From Isoetes taiwanensis (taxonomy: Eukaryota; Streptophyta; Lycopodiopsida; Isoetales; Isoetaceae), in assembly GCA_021234155.1 (NCBI GenBank), contig JAJEKV010000001.1, positions 35,942,826-36,006,825 on the forward strand: a DNA stretch of 64,000 bases, in the 5' to 3' direction. This document shows positions 15,590-26,280 of the stretch, piece after piece. The notes under the pieces were generated by a model. That model saw nothing but the letters and a program-made list of their open reading frames with translations, had not been told where the DNA came from and ran no database searches. Within the stretch, counting starts at the first letter, position 1, and each line of letters begins with the position of its first letter. The position numbers and the translations under genes are program-made.

Positions 15590-16054
15590 TGTCATGAACC
15601 TACGCGAATTCAAGGAAAATACGCAAGAAATACGAAAGAAATATGCCAAGATCGGCAAAGAATCTGATATATGAACAGGAATCCATAATAAATGGCCCGA
15701 AGGCAAGCAGGAACACGAGACAAATGCCTAGAAGGCTCAAGTCTGGCGTTGAACTGGAATGTATATATATCTAGGCCAATGGTCAAGAATGCGCTACTCC
15801 AATGGATGAGATCGCGTCGCACATGCATTTAGGTTCTAGAATATTCTAGAACCTCCTGGAGATAGTCCCACATATGAGGAAAACGTGAAGGAATGTCTTC
15901 AACAAATATTGGTCGCGCACTTGGCACGGATGTGTGACACGCAATTGGAAGGTTGCGAGTTCAAACCTTGTCTTGTGCAACTACACTTTTGCATCTGTGT
16001 TTGTACATACGAGTATAATGTTCGTATGATACGAATATCCGTATGGTCGTCACA
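15590..16054 (-). repeat. 3' LTR of the chromovirus
   Basis: On the minus strand the LTR begins TGTGACGACC directly after a GGAGGGGGATGG polypurine tract and ends GGTTCATGACA, giving the usual TG...CA ends. The inner part (15590-15890) matches the 5' LTR, including the palindromic ttctagaatattctagaa. A gap between tatatata and the putative transcript start removes about 24 bases present in the 5' LTR. Confidence 0.8.
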
Positions 16055-16066
16055 CCATCCCCCTCC
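16055..16066 (-). other. Polypurine tract of the chromovirus
   Basis: Minus-strand GGAGGGGGATGG immediately before the 3' LTR start TGTG. This is the expected primer for plus-strand DNA synthesis. Confidence 0.75.
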
Positions 16067-16067
16067 T

Positions 16068-16369
16068 ACGACGGCGACGAGTCCTCGGAGCTGGGGCCGA
16101 GTACTCAGACTTGGCTTGTTCGGGTAACGTCGGTTAAGCTCCGCAATTTTGTCAGACGCATTAGTCAGATTCTCAGCAGGCTCCCAGGTTCTATCACTTG
16201 GCGAGTAACCTTTCCAATCGACAAAGTAATACAATCGTCGCCGAAGAAACTTGAAGTCCAGAATCTCTCCAACCTCGAATTCCTCATGATCATCAATCTC
16301 GACTGGTGGTGAAGGTGGAGGTACTCGATCTGGAAATGGATTCACTATATACGGTTCCAATAAAGACAC
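16068..16369 (-). pseudogene. Chromodomain at the C-terminus of the gypsy polyprotein
   Basis: The integrase C-terminus of chromoviruses carries a chromodomain that binds histone marks and guides integration. The frame shows FEVGEILDFKFLRRRLYYFV, then DWKGYSPSDRTWEPAENL and a tail rich in basic residues, that is, the aromatic and WEP signature of the fold. It is one base out of frame with the upstream integrase: the shift lies near 16385, where the upstream frame reads on into FSVLSFRHM. The open frame runs on into the LTR as far as 15899, but that tail is not conserved domain. Confidence 0.85.
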
Positions 16370-19300
16370 ATATGGCGGAAGCTCAAGACGGAAAACACAT
16401 CACCAACTCGTTCAATGATCCGATAGGGACCTAAGCACCGGTAGTCGAGCTTGTTACAAGGGCGAGCTATCGGTAAATCCCGACGCAAGAGCCAAACAAG
16501 ATCACCAACTGCAAAATTAGGAGCGTCCTGACGGTGCTGATCTGCATGATAATGATAACGTGCTTGAGCCTGGAGGAGATGGTGCTGAAGATCATCCTGG
16601 AGCATGCGGAGCTTCTCGAGCCTGTCTTCGGCACTGGGATTGACTGAGTCATATCCAGGAGCAGTGAAAGACCACCGGGGATGCATGCCGAAATTAATAA
16701 AGAACAGAGTCTGGCCTGTGGAGGCAAGGACAGAATTATTATAAGCAAATTCTGCCAGCGGTAGCCAATCAACCCAATCATCCTGCTGATAATTGATGAA
16801 GCATCACAAATAATGCTCAAGTGTTTGATTAGTGCGCTCCACCTATCCATTGGTCTCTGGGTGATGTCCGGAAGAGAGCGAACGTTCCACATGCAAGAAT
16901 TGCAATAGACGCTTCCAAAAGCTAGCAACAAACTGAGGGCCGCGGTCACTGACAATGTTATATGGTAAGCCATGTGCTCGAAGCAAGAGAACCGCTGTGG
17001 CTTCACTGGAGATAGAAGTGCTGCAAGGAATGAAATGTGCCATCTTGGAAAAATGGTCAACAACAACAAGGATGGCGTCATGGCCCTGGGAGGATGGAAG
17101 CTCGACAATAAAATCCACCGATATACTCTTCCAAGGACCGGCAGGAACTGGTAAAGGCTGAAGCATGCCATGTGGGCGGTGCTTGGGAGATTTTGCACGA
17201 CCGCAAATATCACATGAGCGTACAAAAGTCTCAACAGTGCGGCGGAGACCTGGCCACCAATAATCTCGAGCAATAAGTTCTAGAGTCTTGGCAATGCCAA
17301 AATAGCCGGCGAGAGGAGAATCATGACCGGACTGCAGAACTTGAAGTCGAGGGACACCATCCGGAATATACAGGAATTCATCATGAAACAGAAGTCCATC
17401 TCGAACCTCAAAATGATCATACTCCAATCTCATTTGTCGGGAAGATGATGTTGAGCTAAGCTGTGATATTATATTCTGCGCCAATGCATCAGAAGGAAGA
17501 GATGCTCGAACAGACTCCAACAAGGATGTATCATGAGGCCTTTTGAACAAAGTGATGGTCATGAGCTGTAAATGATCAGGTCCTAGAATAACCTGTGATT
17601 GCTGATCAAATGTTGGCTCCCCCGCCCTAGGTTCGAAATAAGATCTGCGAGAAAGAGCATCTGGTTTCCCTTGAAGCGTGTCAGGCCGAAACTTGATGAT
17701 GAAATCAAAGCGGGATAGCACCTGTGTATGCCACCGAGCCTGACGACGATTAGGAACTCGAGCAGACTGAAAATACTCCAGATTGTGATGGTCAATATAC
17801 ACAGTCACCTTATGAGGAGAACCCTCAAGAAATCGTCGTCACTCCTGAAAAGAGTCAACAATCGCCAAAAGTTCCTTATCGTAAATAGAATAATTGATTT
17901 CTGCAGCCTGGAACTTTCGGGAATGATAGGCGATTGGGTGCAGCCCATGATCATCCCCCCCTTGCGACAAGATGCTGCCAAGAGCAAAATCTGATGCATC
18001 AGCTTCGAGAATATAGGGACATGCAGGATCTGGGTGTGCAAGAACATGTGCTGCTATAAAAGCATGCTTCAGAGTGATGAATGTTGATTCTGCTTCAATT
18101 GTCCACTTAAAAGGAACATCCTTTCTGGTGAGACGTGTCAAAGGCAAGACGATCTTCGAATAGTTCTTGATGAAGCGGCAATAAAAATTGGCAAACCCCA
18201 AGAAGCACTGTACATCTTTAACTGAGGAAGGTGTTTCCTAATCAAGAATTGTGCTGACCTTCTCTAGATCTATGGTAACACCCTGAGACGTGATACGATA
18301 GCCCAGAAACTCGACATTATCCTGCTCGAACTGACACTTCTCCAGCTTGGCATAAAGTCCATGTTCCCGTAGCTTATGAAGGATCTTCCTGACATGTTCT
18401 TCATGCTCCTCCAACGTCTTCGAATAAATCAGAATATCATCTAGATAGACGATAACAAAAAGATCTAAAAACTCCCGAAAAACATCGTTAGCCATGTGCT
18501 AAAAGACCGCTGAAGCATTGGTAAGACCGAAAGGCATGACGATCTCAAAATGACCATACCAAGTTCGAAAGGTTGTCTTCCACTCATTACCTTCCTTGAT
18601 GCAGATAAGATTATAGGCACCTCGAAGATCAATTTTCGTGAAGTATCGTGCACCTTGTAGCTGCTCAAGTAACTCTGGAATCAGAGGGAGAGGATACTGA
18701 TTACGCACAGTGATCTTGTTGAGGCCGCGATAATCCACAACCAGCCGCAAAGAACCATCCTTCTTGGAAACAAAGAAGATGGTCGCTCATGCGGGTGACT
18801 GAGAATATCGAATAAACCCAATTGCAAGATTCTTCAATTCTGTTGGCAACAAGCCATAGATAGGGTCAAATGGAGGGGTTGTCCCTGGCTGAAGTTCAAT
18901 GGGGCAGTCGTAAGGACGATGCTCCGGAAGCTTGCTGGCTTTGACCTTATCAAAAACATCGCCAAAATCCTTGTACTTATCAGGAAGGACAGAAGCAGGC
19001 GTTTCTGAAGTAGAGCTAGTCGAAGGATGGATTTGGATTGCAAATGCTGATCTGGAATCTTGCCTACCAGATCTAATAAACTTGTGGGGAGAGATCTTCG
19101 AGATACGAAGCTGAGGGCGCGAAGAAGCCTCTACAGAAGCAGGATCAAGAACAAGAGCGAGAGCAGAAACAGGAGAAGAAGCAGGAGCAACAGGGACAAG
19201 AATTGGAGCAGGAACTGGATCAAGAACTGGAGCAAGGGCAGGGACTGGAGCAAGACTTGGAGCAGGAGCAGAAACCAGAACTGGAGCAAGAGCAGAAATT

Positions 19301-19902
19301 GGAACTGGAGAAGGAACGTCATCAAGAACATAATCTGAATCTGGGGCATGAACTGGAGCAGAAACAGGAACAGCAAGGACGGAATCAAGGGCCCACGATA
19401 CTGCACGGATCGAGGTCGATGTTGGTGTAGAGATCTGATCTGCAGAAGAACTGGAACTGGAGCTAGAACCAGCAAATCGAAATGATATAGTACGCCAATC
19501 AATCTGTGGGTTATGTAGCTCGAGCCAGGGCAGACCCAAGACTATTGGCGCATGTGGGCTAGCGATGAGATTGAAGGAAATACTACAGGAAACTCCTTCA
19601 AACAAAACCTGAAGAGGCACAGTACATTCTGTGACTGCACCCGAGGAGATCTCTTGTCCATCAATCACTTCGACAGAATCAGGATGCTCAACCTTGCTTC
19701 TAGGGATGGCGTGCTTACTGACGAACGCACTATCCATAAAGCAAGCATTTGCACCACAATCAAGTTGCGCCCACTTGCAATCTTCTAACCTCTGATTATG
19801 ATATAGGGATGAAGAATGCCTTGCTGACCTTATCCGATTGAATAAACATGTCAAGAAGTTTGGAAGGAGTCTGAGAAAAGGCGGCCAGCCGACGAGAGAC
19901 TC
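16345..19902 (-). pseudogene. Gypsy pol: protease, RT, RNase H, integrase
   Basis: Domains in order: aspartic protease (LDCGANACF, where DSGA is usual, near 19770); RT with [20 protein letters not shown] (18740) and catalytic [11 protein letters not shown] (18440); RNase H with ILEADASDFALGSILSQ (18010); the integrase HHCC region, HDSPLAGYFG plus CDICGRAKS (17310-17180), and the DDE residues in SVDFIVELP, VSDRGPQF and the E after HPETNG (17100-16850). The second zinc-finger His is Tyr (AGY). Stops interrupt at 18800, 18500, 18240, 17840, 16848 and 16800. Spelling such as [13 protein letters not shown] and YQQDDWVDWLPLAEFAYNN places it with Tf1/sushi-like chromoviruses. Confidence 0.92.
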
Positions 19903-19905
19903 CTA

Positions 19906-20841
19906 CTACTCAGACTGGCCCCTGAAGTTTTCCGACTGATTTGGGCGCTTCACAGGGCATGCACGAGCAATATGGCCAGCTCCTCCACAGTAGAGGCAAA
20001 GATTAGCCTCTCTCCGATGCTGCTTCTCGACGGTAGATAAAGCTCCTCTAACTGCCCAATCAATCTGCATAGGCTCAGGTCCGGACCTGCTGGATTCTAC
20101 AGATGAAACCGGGGAGGACGTAGCTACAGGCACTTGTGTGATTGGGAAGACCTGGCTAGGTCTCTCTTGCCTACGTTCGAAGAGCCGATTATCACATCGA
20201 ACTGCAAATCTGATGGCTTCTTCCAAAGTTTGATGATCCTCCATAGACAACAGCATATCTTTCACATCCTCTCGTAACCCCCTTCGAAAACCATCTCAAA
20301 GTGCAACATCATCCCAGGCAGTATCTACCGCAATTTGACGAAATTCTAATGCATATACTGAAGCTGGACGAGAGCCTTGCCTTAGATTGCAAAGTTTTGT
20401 GACTGATGTGCGCTGACGATCGGTGCTTCCAAAGCATGCCTCGAGCTCTGCAGTGAAAGTAGCAAAATCTTGCAACTCTGGGGCTCCTTTCTCCAATAAA
20501 GGAGCAAACCAACTTAGAGCTGGCCCTGTGAGGAGAGAACCAATCAGCCCAACTTGTTCCTGGGCCGTGGGATATCAATGAGGATGGAGCTGAATCACAA
20601 ACCTGATCTGATTCAAAAAACCGCGGAGCTTGGATTGAGTGCCGTCAAACTTCTCTGGAAGGCTGATCTTAGGCTCTGATAGCCTCAATCCCGAGCTAGA
20701 AGCAGATTCATGTGAAGCAACACGTTCCTTACGCTTTTTATTGTCCAACTGCAACTTCTGGCATACTTGAACAAACTGCTGGACCTGCTGTAATAAAGTC
20801 GAAACCTCCTCCATAGATATCAAATCACCAAATATGAGCAA
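19906..20841 (-). pseudogene. Gypsy gag with CCHC zinc knuckle
   Basis: Structural protein of the virus-like particle. The frame begins near MEEVSTLLQQVQQFVQ, a coiled-coil-like start, and contains the retrotransposon gag core (KISLPEKFDGT; ALSWFAPLL; DFATFTAELEACFGS; ASVYALEFRQIA). It ends with a CCHC knuckle, CLYCGGAGHIARAC, near 19990. Two in-frame TGA codons (about 20575 and 20298) and a double TAG (19908-19903) break it. Beyond the double TAG the same frame continues into protease, so gag and pol were one polyprotein. Confidence 0.9.
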
Positions 20842-20882
20842 AACAAATGCTTAGGATCAGAGCAGGCAAGAACCGGTAAGGG

Positions 20883-20894
20883 ATTCCGGTTCAA
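20883..20894 (-). promoter_or_regulatory. Probable self-priming site
   Basis: Two bases inside the 5' LTR, the minus strand reads TTGAACCGGAAT. It does not fit the initiator-methionine or other common tRNA primers, which begin TGG. It is complementary to ATTTCGGTTCAA at 21079-21068 in the same LTR, about 32 bases downstream of the TATA box, where the transcript should start. One of the 12 pairs is G-U. See the finding. Confidence 0.6.
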
Positions 20895-20896
20895 AC

Positions 20897-21238
20897 TATC
20901 ATGAACCTACACGAAAATACGAAAAATACGTGGAAAATATGCAAGAAATACGGAAGAAATACGTCAAGATCGACGAAGAATCTGATATATGAACAGGAAT
21001 CACGAATACAATGGCCCGAAGGCAAGCAGGAACACGAGACAGATGCTTAGAAGGCTCAAGACTGGCGTTGAACCGAAATGGTTCGACAAGAAGGTGGTGC
21101 CTCTTATATATCTAGGCCAACGGTCAAGATCGCGCCACTCCAATGGATGAGATCGTGCCAAGTGTCGCGCATGCATTTAGGTTCTAGAATATTCTAGAAC
21201 CTCATGGAGGTAGTCCCACATATGAGAAAGACGTGAAG
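20897..21238 (-). repeat. 5' LTR of the chromovirus, outer end lost
   Basis: Shares with the 3' LTR the stretch from cttcacgt at its outer edge to ggttcatga at its inner edge. The first roughly 160 bases expected from the 3' LTR (from TGTGACGACC) are absent. A TATA box, ATATATAAG on the minus strand, lies at 21111-21103, so transcription toward gag is correctly oriented. Confidence 0.8.
21103..21111 (-). promoter_or_regulatory. TATA box of the 5' LTR
   Basis: Minus strand reads GATATATAAGAGG. It sits 24-32 bases before the segment that pairs with the priming site, consistent with a transcript start near 21079. Confidence 0.7.
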
Positions 21239-22936
21239 AGGCTTGTTGCAAACCTCTTATTTGAATCGGTAGATGTAAGGGCAATCCTTAGCGCATGAGT
21301 GCTTACTCAACTCTAATCACTTTTTAAACAAAAAATCAGAAAACATATGGTCCACTGGATCAAATCATACACGTGACAACAAAAAATATACACGTGGCAA
21401 TATAGATAGCTTGAAACAGAAGGCATTATAGAAGCCACCCAAGAGGCAAGAAACATAGCCACACAAATGGCAAAGTACATAGCATCCAAGTGCCAAGCTA
21501 CATAGTCTACATAGTTTGACATCGTGCCAGAAGAAATGCATGTGATAGAAACATATGTATACAACTCTTTGACATAAAAACCAAAATATATGCACATCTG
21601 AAACACAAATTCAGCATTCAAGCATGCATGGTGCATGGATGCACCATGGCAAGCTGCTCCAAGCAACGGATCCTGGAGGTGAGCACAGCATGCACACGGT
21701 TGACTTCGGCACGGAAGACTCTTCTATCTCTCTCCGTCACGTGTAACACATCAAGTGTATTTGTGAGCGCCATGATCATATCATGCACAATACGCCATGT
21801 GTGCCTCTTCGACCATTCAACATCCAAGAGCACGAAATGAGCGATGTGTGCTTGCTCCACATTCACAACTATAAGAACAGATGACGTGGTTAGACAACAA
21901 CAATAGAAAGCATACACAGTAAAACAAGAACAGGAAGCATACACAGTAAAACCACCGCTCAGCAATCAACACATCAGGACTCAGTCAGAAGGACTACGTT
22001 ATGCTGCTATGGAAGAGAGCATTGCATGACTAAGAAACCTTGGAACAGTAGCAGCATTGTTTTTAATACATATTTCAATCTTTTCTACCATCACATTGGA
22101 TATTATTTGTCTTCAAAAGGTTTCTATTCCTTATATAAAGAGACAAAACCTTATTCTTTCGGATCAAGTTCTCAAGCAATCGATCCCTAAGAGCCGGTTC
22201 ACATGCACGATGGCAACCCTCACCATCACGTAAAAAGGCAAGCCCTTTTACATGCACCATCATCTTCCATCGCCAAAAAGCACAGGGCAAAACAGGGCCC
22301 CTCTCCGGCCTAAGATCTACGCCCTAGCCTAACACAAACCGTCGCCATGCCATAATCTAGATCCAGTGTGTTTCTAGCCTTTGTTGAGCAGTCGTATCAA
22401 TTCATGGCAAGTCCTAAATTCTAAAAACACAAGCTCTAAAATGTACCTGCGTTTGCGATGCTGCCGACTGCAGAAGAATGAGCAGGAGACGCCATCGCCA
22501 AAACCACTACATATAAATGCAGCCATCCTCTTATCATCAGGCAGCCGAAATTGGAAACAAGCTGCCTTCTGACACCACATAGCAAACCAGGACCCCTCAT
22601 GCAATCGGATGCACACACGGCATACCTGCCCTCCAACAAACTCGGACTGCCTTCCCCAAATCCAACGGCCACAGCCTATATCTGACGGGCGCTGTCTTTT
22701 TCAAGGATAAAAAGCTCAAGGACTTAATTTCGTCATTGGAAAACCTATTTGACAGTGAATTGTTTTTTTGTCATCAAAATTCTATTAGCCACTGATTTGA
22801 GATATAACATGGAGGATTATCCACATCAAAGGTTCCAATTAAAAAAAGCAAATAGACCCATAAAGTATGCAAATAGAATAGAATAGAATTAATCTTTTGG
22901 CCCATCAAGACAAAAAGGCACACTAATGTAGACAAA
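21239..22936. other. Intergenic, no gene assigned
   Basis: A minus-strand open frame at 21965-21618 contains VEWSKRHTWRIVHDMIMALT and VFRAEVNRVHAVLTSRI, which looks more protein-like than chance, but no family is recognised. The remaining frames are low complexity. The stretch ends at the TA duplicated by the pogo insertion. Confidence 0.35.
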
Positions 22937-22938
22937 TA

Positions 22939-22951
22939 GGGTATGGTCGCC
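22939..22951 (+). repeat. Left terminal inverted repeat of the pogo element
   Basis: gggtatggtcgcc, exact reverse complement of the right end. Weaker similarity continues for about ten more bases. Confidence 0.85.
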
Positions 22952-23380
22952 CTTTGCCGTGACCCCACCTCGGAGCATGGGTTAGCCCCCCGTCCCTTCG
23001 CGGTTTAACGTCATGCTGCCATGGGTCCACAAGTCTACGTACTGTCGTATTGTGGCCAGGTGTCATTGACTGGGGTTCCATCAACCGAGACACCAACGTC
23101 CATCAACCGTGCCAGCCGTTGCCTCTGTCGTGAGTTCAGGTCCCAGGCACCGTGCCCTGGGTGACCATACCCGTGCACTGAATGACCATATCCGTACTGG
23201 AGAAAATACCCCAAGCATGCCGATTTGAAAGACGAATTCAATGCGGGTGATTTGAATTGGCGCCCAAACCTAGCACTCGATTGCATTCTTTTGAATTCAA
23301 TTCTCCGACTCCCGCTATGGTTTCCATTGATATAAAATATTGCCCTCCTTTCATAGTTCATATGTTCTCGAGAGGAGGCT

Positions 23381-25090
23381 GTGAAGAGCACGAAGACAGC
23401 CATGGTTTCGACGAGGGCACGAAGAGAAACCGATGCTGAAAGAGGTACTAGGAGACCGGCGTCATCCAAGAGGGTCTGCGCGCCCAGGACAAAGAGGAGG
23501 GCACCACAGGGCAGTGCTGCTACCAGTCCAATGCCAAGGAGGCCGAGTAGGAGAGGTCAATGGACAGAGGAGCAAATGCTCGACATCCTCGAAGAGGTAA
23601 ATGAACTTGGCATTTCGATTAGAGAGGCATCTAGGAGGTCTGGTATACCAGAATCCACAATCAGAGATTGGCTATATGGTCGAACAACCCACAAGCAAAC
23701 AAACCATCCACAAATATTGACAACTCTCCAAGAGGAGGAGCTAGTTAATTGGGCCCTTAGCATGGCAGAGCAAGGGATGGGGGTTACCCTATCTGCTGTC
23801 AAGGAAAAGGCAGCAGAGATGGCTAGAACAGGGGGGGTCTTGTGGGATATCTGGAGTACCAGGCAGTAAGTGGTGGAAGCTCTTTAAGCAAAGACATCCG
23901 GAAGTTGCACTCAGGAGTGCAGAAACCCTAGATGTGGCTAGGGCCCGTGCCATGACCCAGGAGAACCTCGACAACTTTTATGCCGGGCTCAAGCACATTT
24001 ATGCCGAATTTCCCTTCCCAGCCTCAAGGATATGGACGCTGATGAAATTGGAATTCAGGCAGGGAAAGTGAAGGGGCTGAAAATCAAAGCTAGGAAGGAG
24101 GGGGAACAGGGTGAGTGAGGTCGTCATGAACAACAGGGAGTGGGTTACAATTTTGGTTTGTGTTAATGCTGAGGGTATAGGATCCCCAACATGTATATTT
24201 TTAAAGGTAATCACATGAGGCAGGACAACATTGCAAGATGTGAAGAGGGTGCCATTCAAGCTGTCCAATCTTCAGCTTGGATGACATCAGAACTGTTTAA
24301 ATCATGGCTGTCACATTTTGTAGCAAGAGTTCTATGTAGTGTATCTCCAGATCAGCCTCACCTTATCATTTTGGATGGTCATGGCAGCCATGTGGATCTA
24401 GAAGTCATATTGGCAACAAGAGAGAAGGGCATTTACTTTGCCTTATTGCCTGCACACACGTCTCATAGACTTCAACCTCTAGATGTGGCATGCTTTGCCC
24501 CTTTCAAGGCATCATTCAAGAGGCTTAGGGCTGCCTACATGGTTAGCAAAGGGAGGGCAGAGCCAGAGGGAGGAGATAGCAGAATTGATTTCGCAATCAA
24601 TTGCATGTGGCCTAACACCCCACAACATCAAGGCAGGTTTTAGGGCCACTGGTATTTGGCCCTTTGACTAGGAGAACGTTCGGCCAGGCCAACAGGTTTG
24701 GGAGGGTGCATGTTGAAGACATTACAGAAGGCCATGAGTAGGCTGGAGAAGAGTATCATCCAGATATGGACCAATGGAAGGGTTTGACATGGCAGAAGTG
24801 CACCAGCTATGGGAGGCCTTACCTCCAAATGCCACACATTCCAGCTGGTGAGCATGTATCACAATCTGTGCATGTGGAACATACACATGAAATTTCTCTT
24901 GAAGGTGCTGCTGCAGTAAGTCAGGTGCATGTCAATGATGTTGGAGGGTCTATGGCTGGCCTGCAGGAACCATCTCAAACATGTGTGCGGCCATCACAAG
25001 CCATGAGGGCAAGGAAGAGGGCCTTTGCCCCATCTGGGGGGCAGAGTGCACATATCGAGTGATGGTTTCTGTGAGGCATTGAGAGCAGAA
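23381..25090 (+). pseudogene. Pogo/Tigger-type DDE transposase, 5' part
   Basis: Cut-and-paste transposase. Visible in order: a basic N-terminal arm; a psq-type helix-turn-helix (GQWTEEQMLDILEEVNELGI, then SGIPESTIRDWLYGRT, 23550-23690); a CENP-B-like second DNA-binding segment (TLQEEELVNWALSMAEQGMG; WWKLFKQRHPEVALRSAE); and the DDE_1 catalytic core. The three catalytic aspartates are all readable: one in the N-x-DE-x-G motif near 24035 (reached after a one-base frameshift), one in LIILDGHGSHV (24365), one in HRLQPLDVACFAPFK (24470). At least three frameshifts break the gene (about 23840, 24035, 24590). The CACTA element at 25091 then interrupts it exactly after a GAA codon. Confidence 0.85.
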
Positions 25091-25108
25091 CACTACAAGA
25101 GAACGGTC

Positions 25109-25430
25109 GTTTCGCGTCAGAATAATCGTCAGGTGGTCTTTACAAAAAAGGAAGTGTTCAGGTTCTTCTTGCTGACGAATTAACTGACGAATTTTTTCTG
25201 ACGCATAAGCGTCAGATTATGCGTCAGAAAAAACGTCAGATTTTTTGACGATTTTTCTGACGCATAAGCGTCAGCGTGTGCGTCAAACTTTCTGACGATT
25301 GTTCGTCAGGCAATTCGTCACTAAAATCGTCAGGCAATTCGTCACTAAATTCGTCAGGAAATTCGTCATTAAAATCGTCAAGCAGTTTGTCAAAAAATTC
25401 GCCATAAAAATTGTCACATTTTTCGTCATT
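25109..25430. repeat. CACTA left subterminal repeats
   Basis: More than twenty copies of cgtca or tgacg in both orientations, many as cgtcag and some as longer palindromes such as ctgacgcataagcgtcag. In CACTA elements such repeats bind the transposase. Confidence 0.85.
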
Positions 25431-26280
25431 TTGTTTATTTTTTCTGCGTTATTTTTTTGTTAGTAGCTTATGTCAACAATGTCATTTTCTTTTTATTTTT
25501 TGAAGAGGGGCTATTTGCATTTTGCATAGATTAGTGTGTTCTCTATTCTCTATTTACTCTTAGCTATAACGCTGCTCGAATGTAGGCTGCAAATTGTAAA
25601 AGAAATAAGTGTCTATAAAATAAAAACTCCTTTATTTAAATGGATCGTAGTTATATATCAAGAATGAACACTCTTTACAAAAAATCATGCAACAAGAGCT
25701 GCATGAAACTACATCATCAAGAAATCCAGAGCCTCTTTTTTACAGCCAATATTTACATGCCTGTTTTTTTATTATATTTCCTCTTCATCAATTTAATGCA
25801 TTTTACTGATAATACCTTCTACATCAGAATTGTACCGACAATTGCTAAGAACCGACAACCCAATAGTAATTATCAAGCACAAGGCGCCCTGCAATAGGAT
25901 GAATTGGTGAATACATTTGATAGATCATCATAATATGAAGAAGAAGAATGATTACCTGCTAGAAGCTGCCTTCTTCACACGCTTATACAGCATGCACGTG
26001 GTTCAACCTCGAATGGTACATGAATCCTTCTTTTCCTTGGACTCAGAAGCTGGTGATTGTGGAAGCAGATGCCTTGACTCTAGAGTATAAGAAAATTTTG
26101 TGGGTGTATTGATTCCATCTTGAAAAGTTTAAAGGATATGAAGGCATCAATTTCATTTCCTTTGAGTGTGGACTACTAATTACTAAGAGTCTTTTTCTAA
26201 GACTGCTGGACGCCAATTCTTGAAATCGACCTTGTCTTTGAGCGCCCACCCCATTGATCATTTTAAAGAGGGTGAGATTA

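Larger units (their letters stand above)
15590..21238 (-). mobile_element. Ty3/gypsy chromovirus, Tf1/sushi-like lineage, decayed
   Basis: An LTR retrotransposon read on the minus strand. Order from right to left: 5' LTR (21238-20897), primer-binding site, single gag-pol frame (20841 to about 16385), chromodomain (about 16320-16150), polypurine tract (16066-16055), 3' LTR (16054-15590). Gag, protease, RT, RNase H and integrase all lie in one reading frame, a hallmark of the Tf1/sushi group. Ten in-frame stops and one frameshift make it non-autonomous. The outer end of the 5' LTR is missing. Confidence 0.92.

Noticed and set aside
15906-15990. tRNA-like boxes (ggtcgcgcacttggc and gagttcaaacc) suggesting a SINE next to the chromovirus 3' LTR
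   Set aside because: They lie inside the region that the polypurine tract and TG...CA ends define as the LTR itself. No poly-A or target duplication was seen, and the acceptor-stem halves do not pair.
16467-17273. 268-codon minus-strand open frame
   Set aside because: It overlaps the integrase in another frame and has no domain; it is a shadow of pol.
19060-19502. Antisense frames rich in QE or LLL across the gypsy element
   Set aside because: They are alternate readings of the Pro/Ala/Val-rich linker repeat in pol (variants of ctggagcaggaactgg).
20846-20858. aggatcagagcagg on the plus strand resembling an initiator-methionine primer site (TGGTATCAGAGC)
   Set aside because: It is on the wrong strand for an element transcribed leftward and about 40 bases from the LTR edge.
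22964-23010. GC-rich patch ccccgtcccttcgcgg as a possible rRNA or tRNA remnant
   Set aside because: No paired stems or conserved RNA core; it lies within the left end of the pogo element.
25109-25430. Regular cgtca spacing reminiscent of a CRISPR-like or satellite array
   Set aside because: Units are 5-8 bases in both orientations without fixed spacers, in a plant nuclear context; they are CACTA subterminal repeats.
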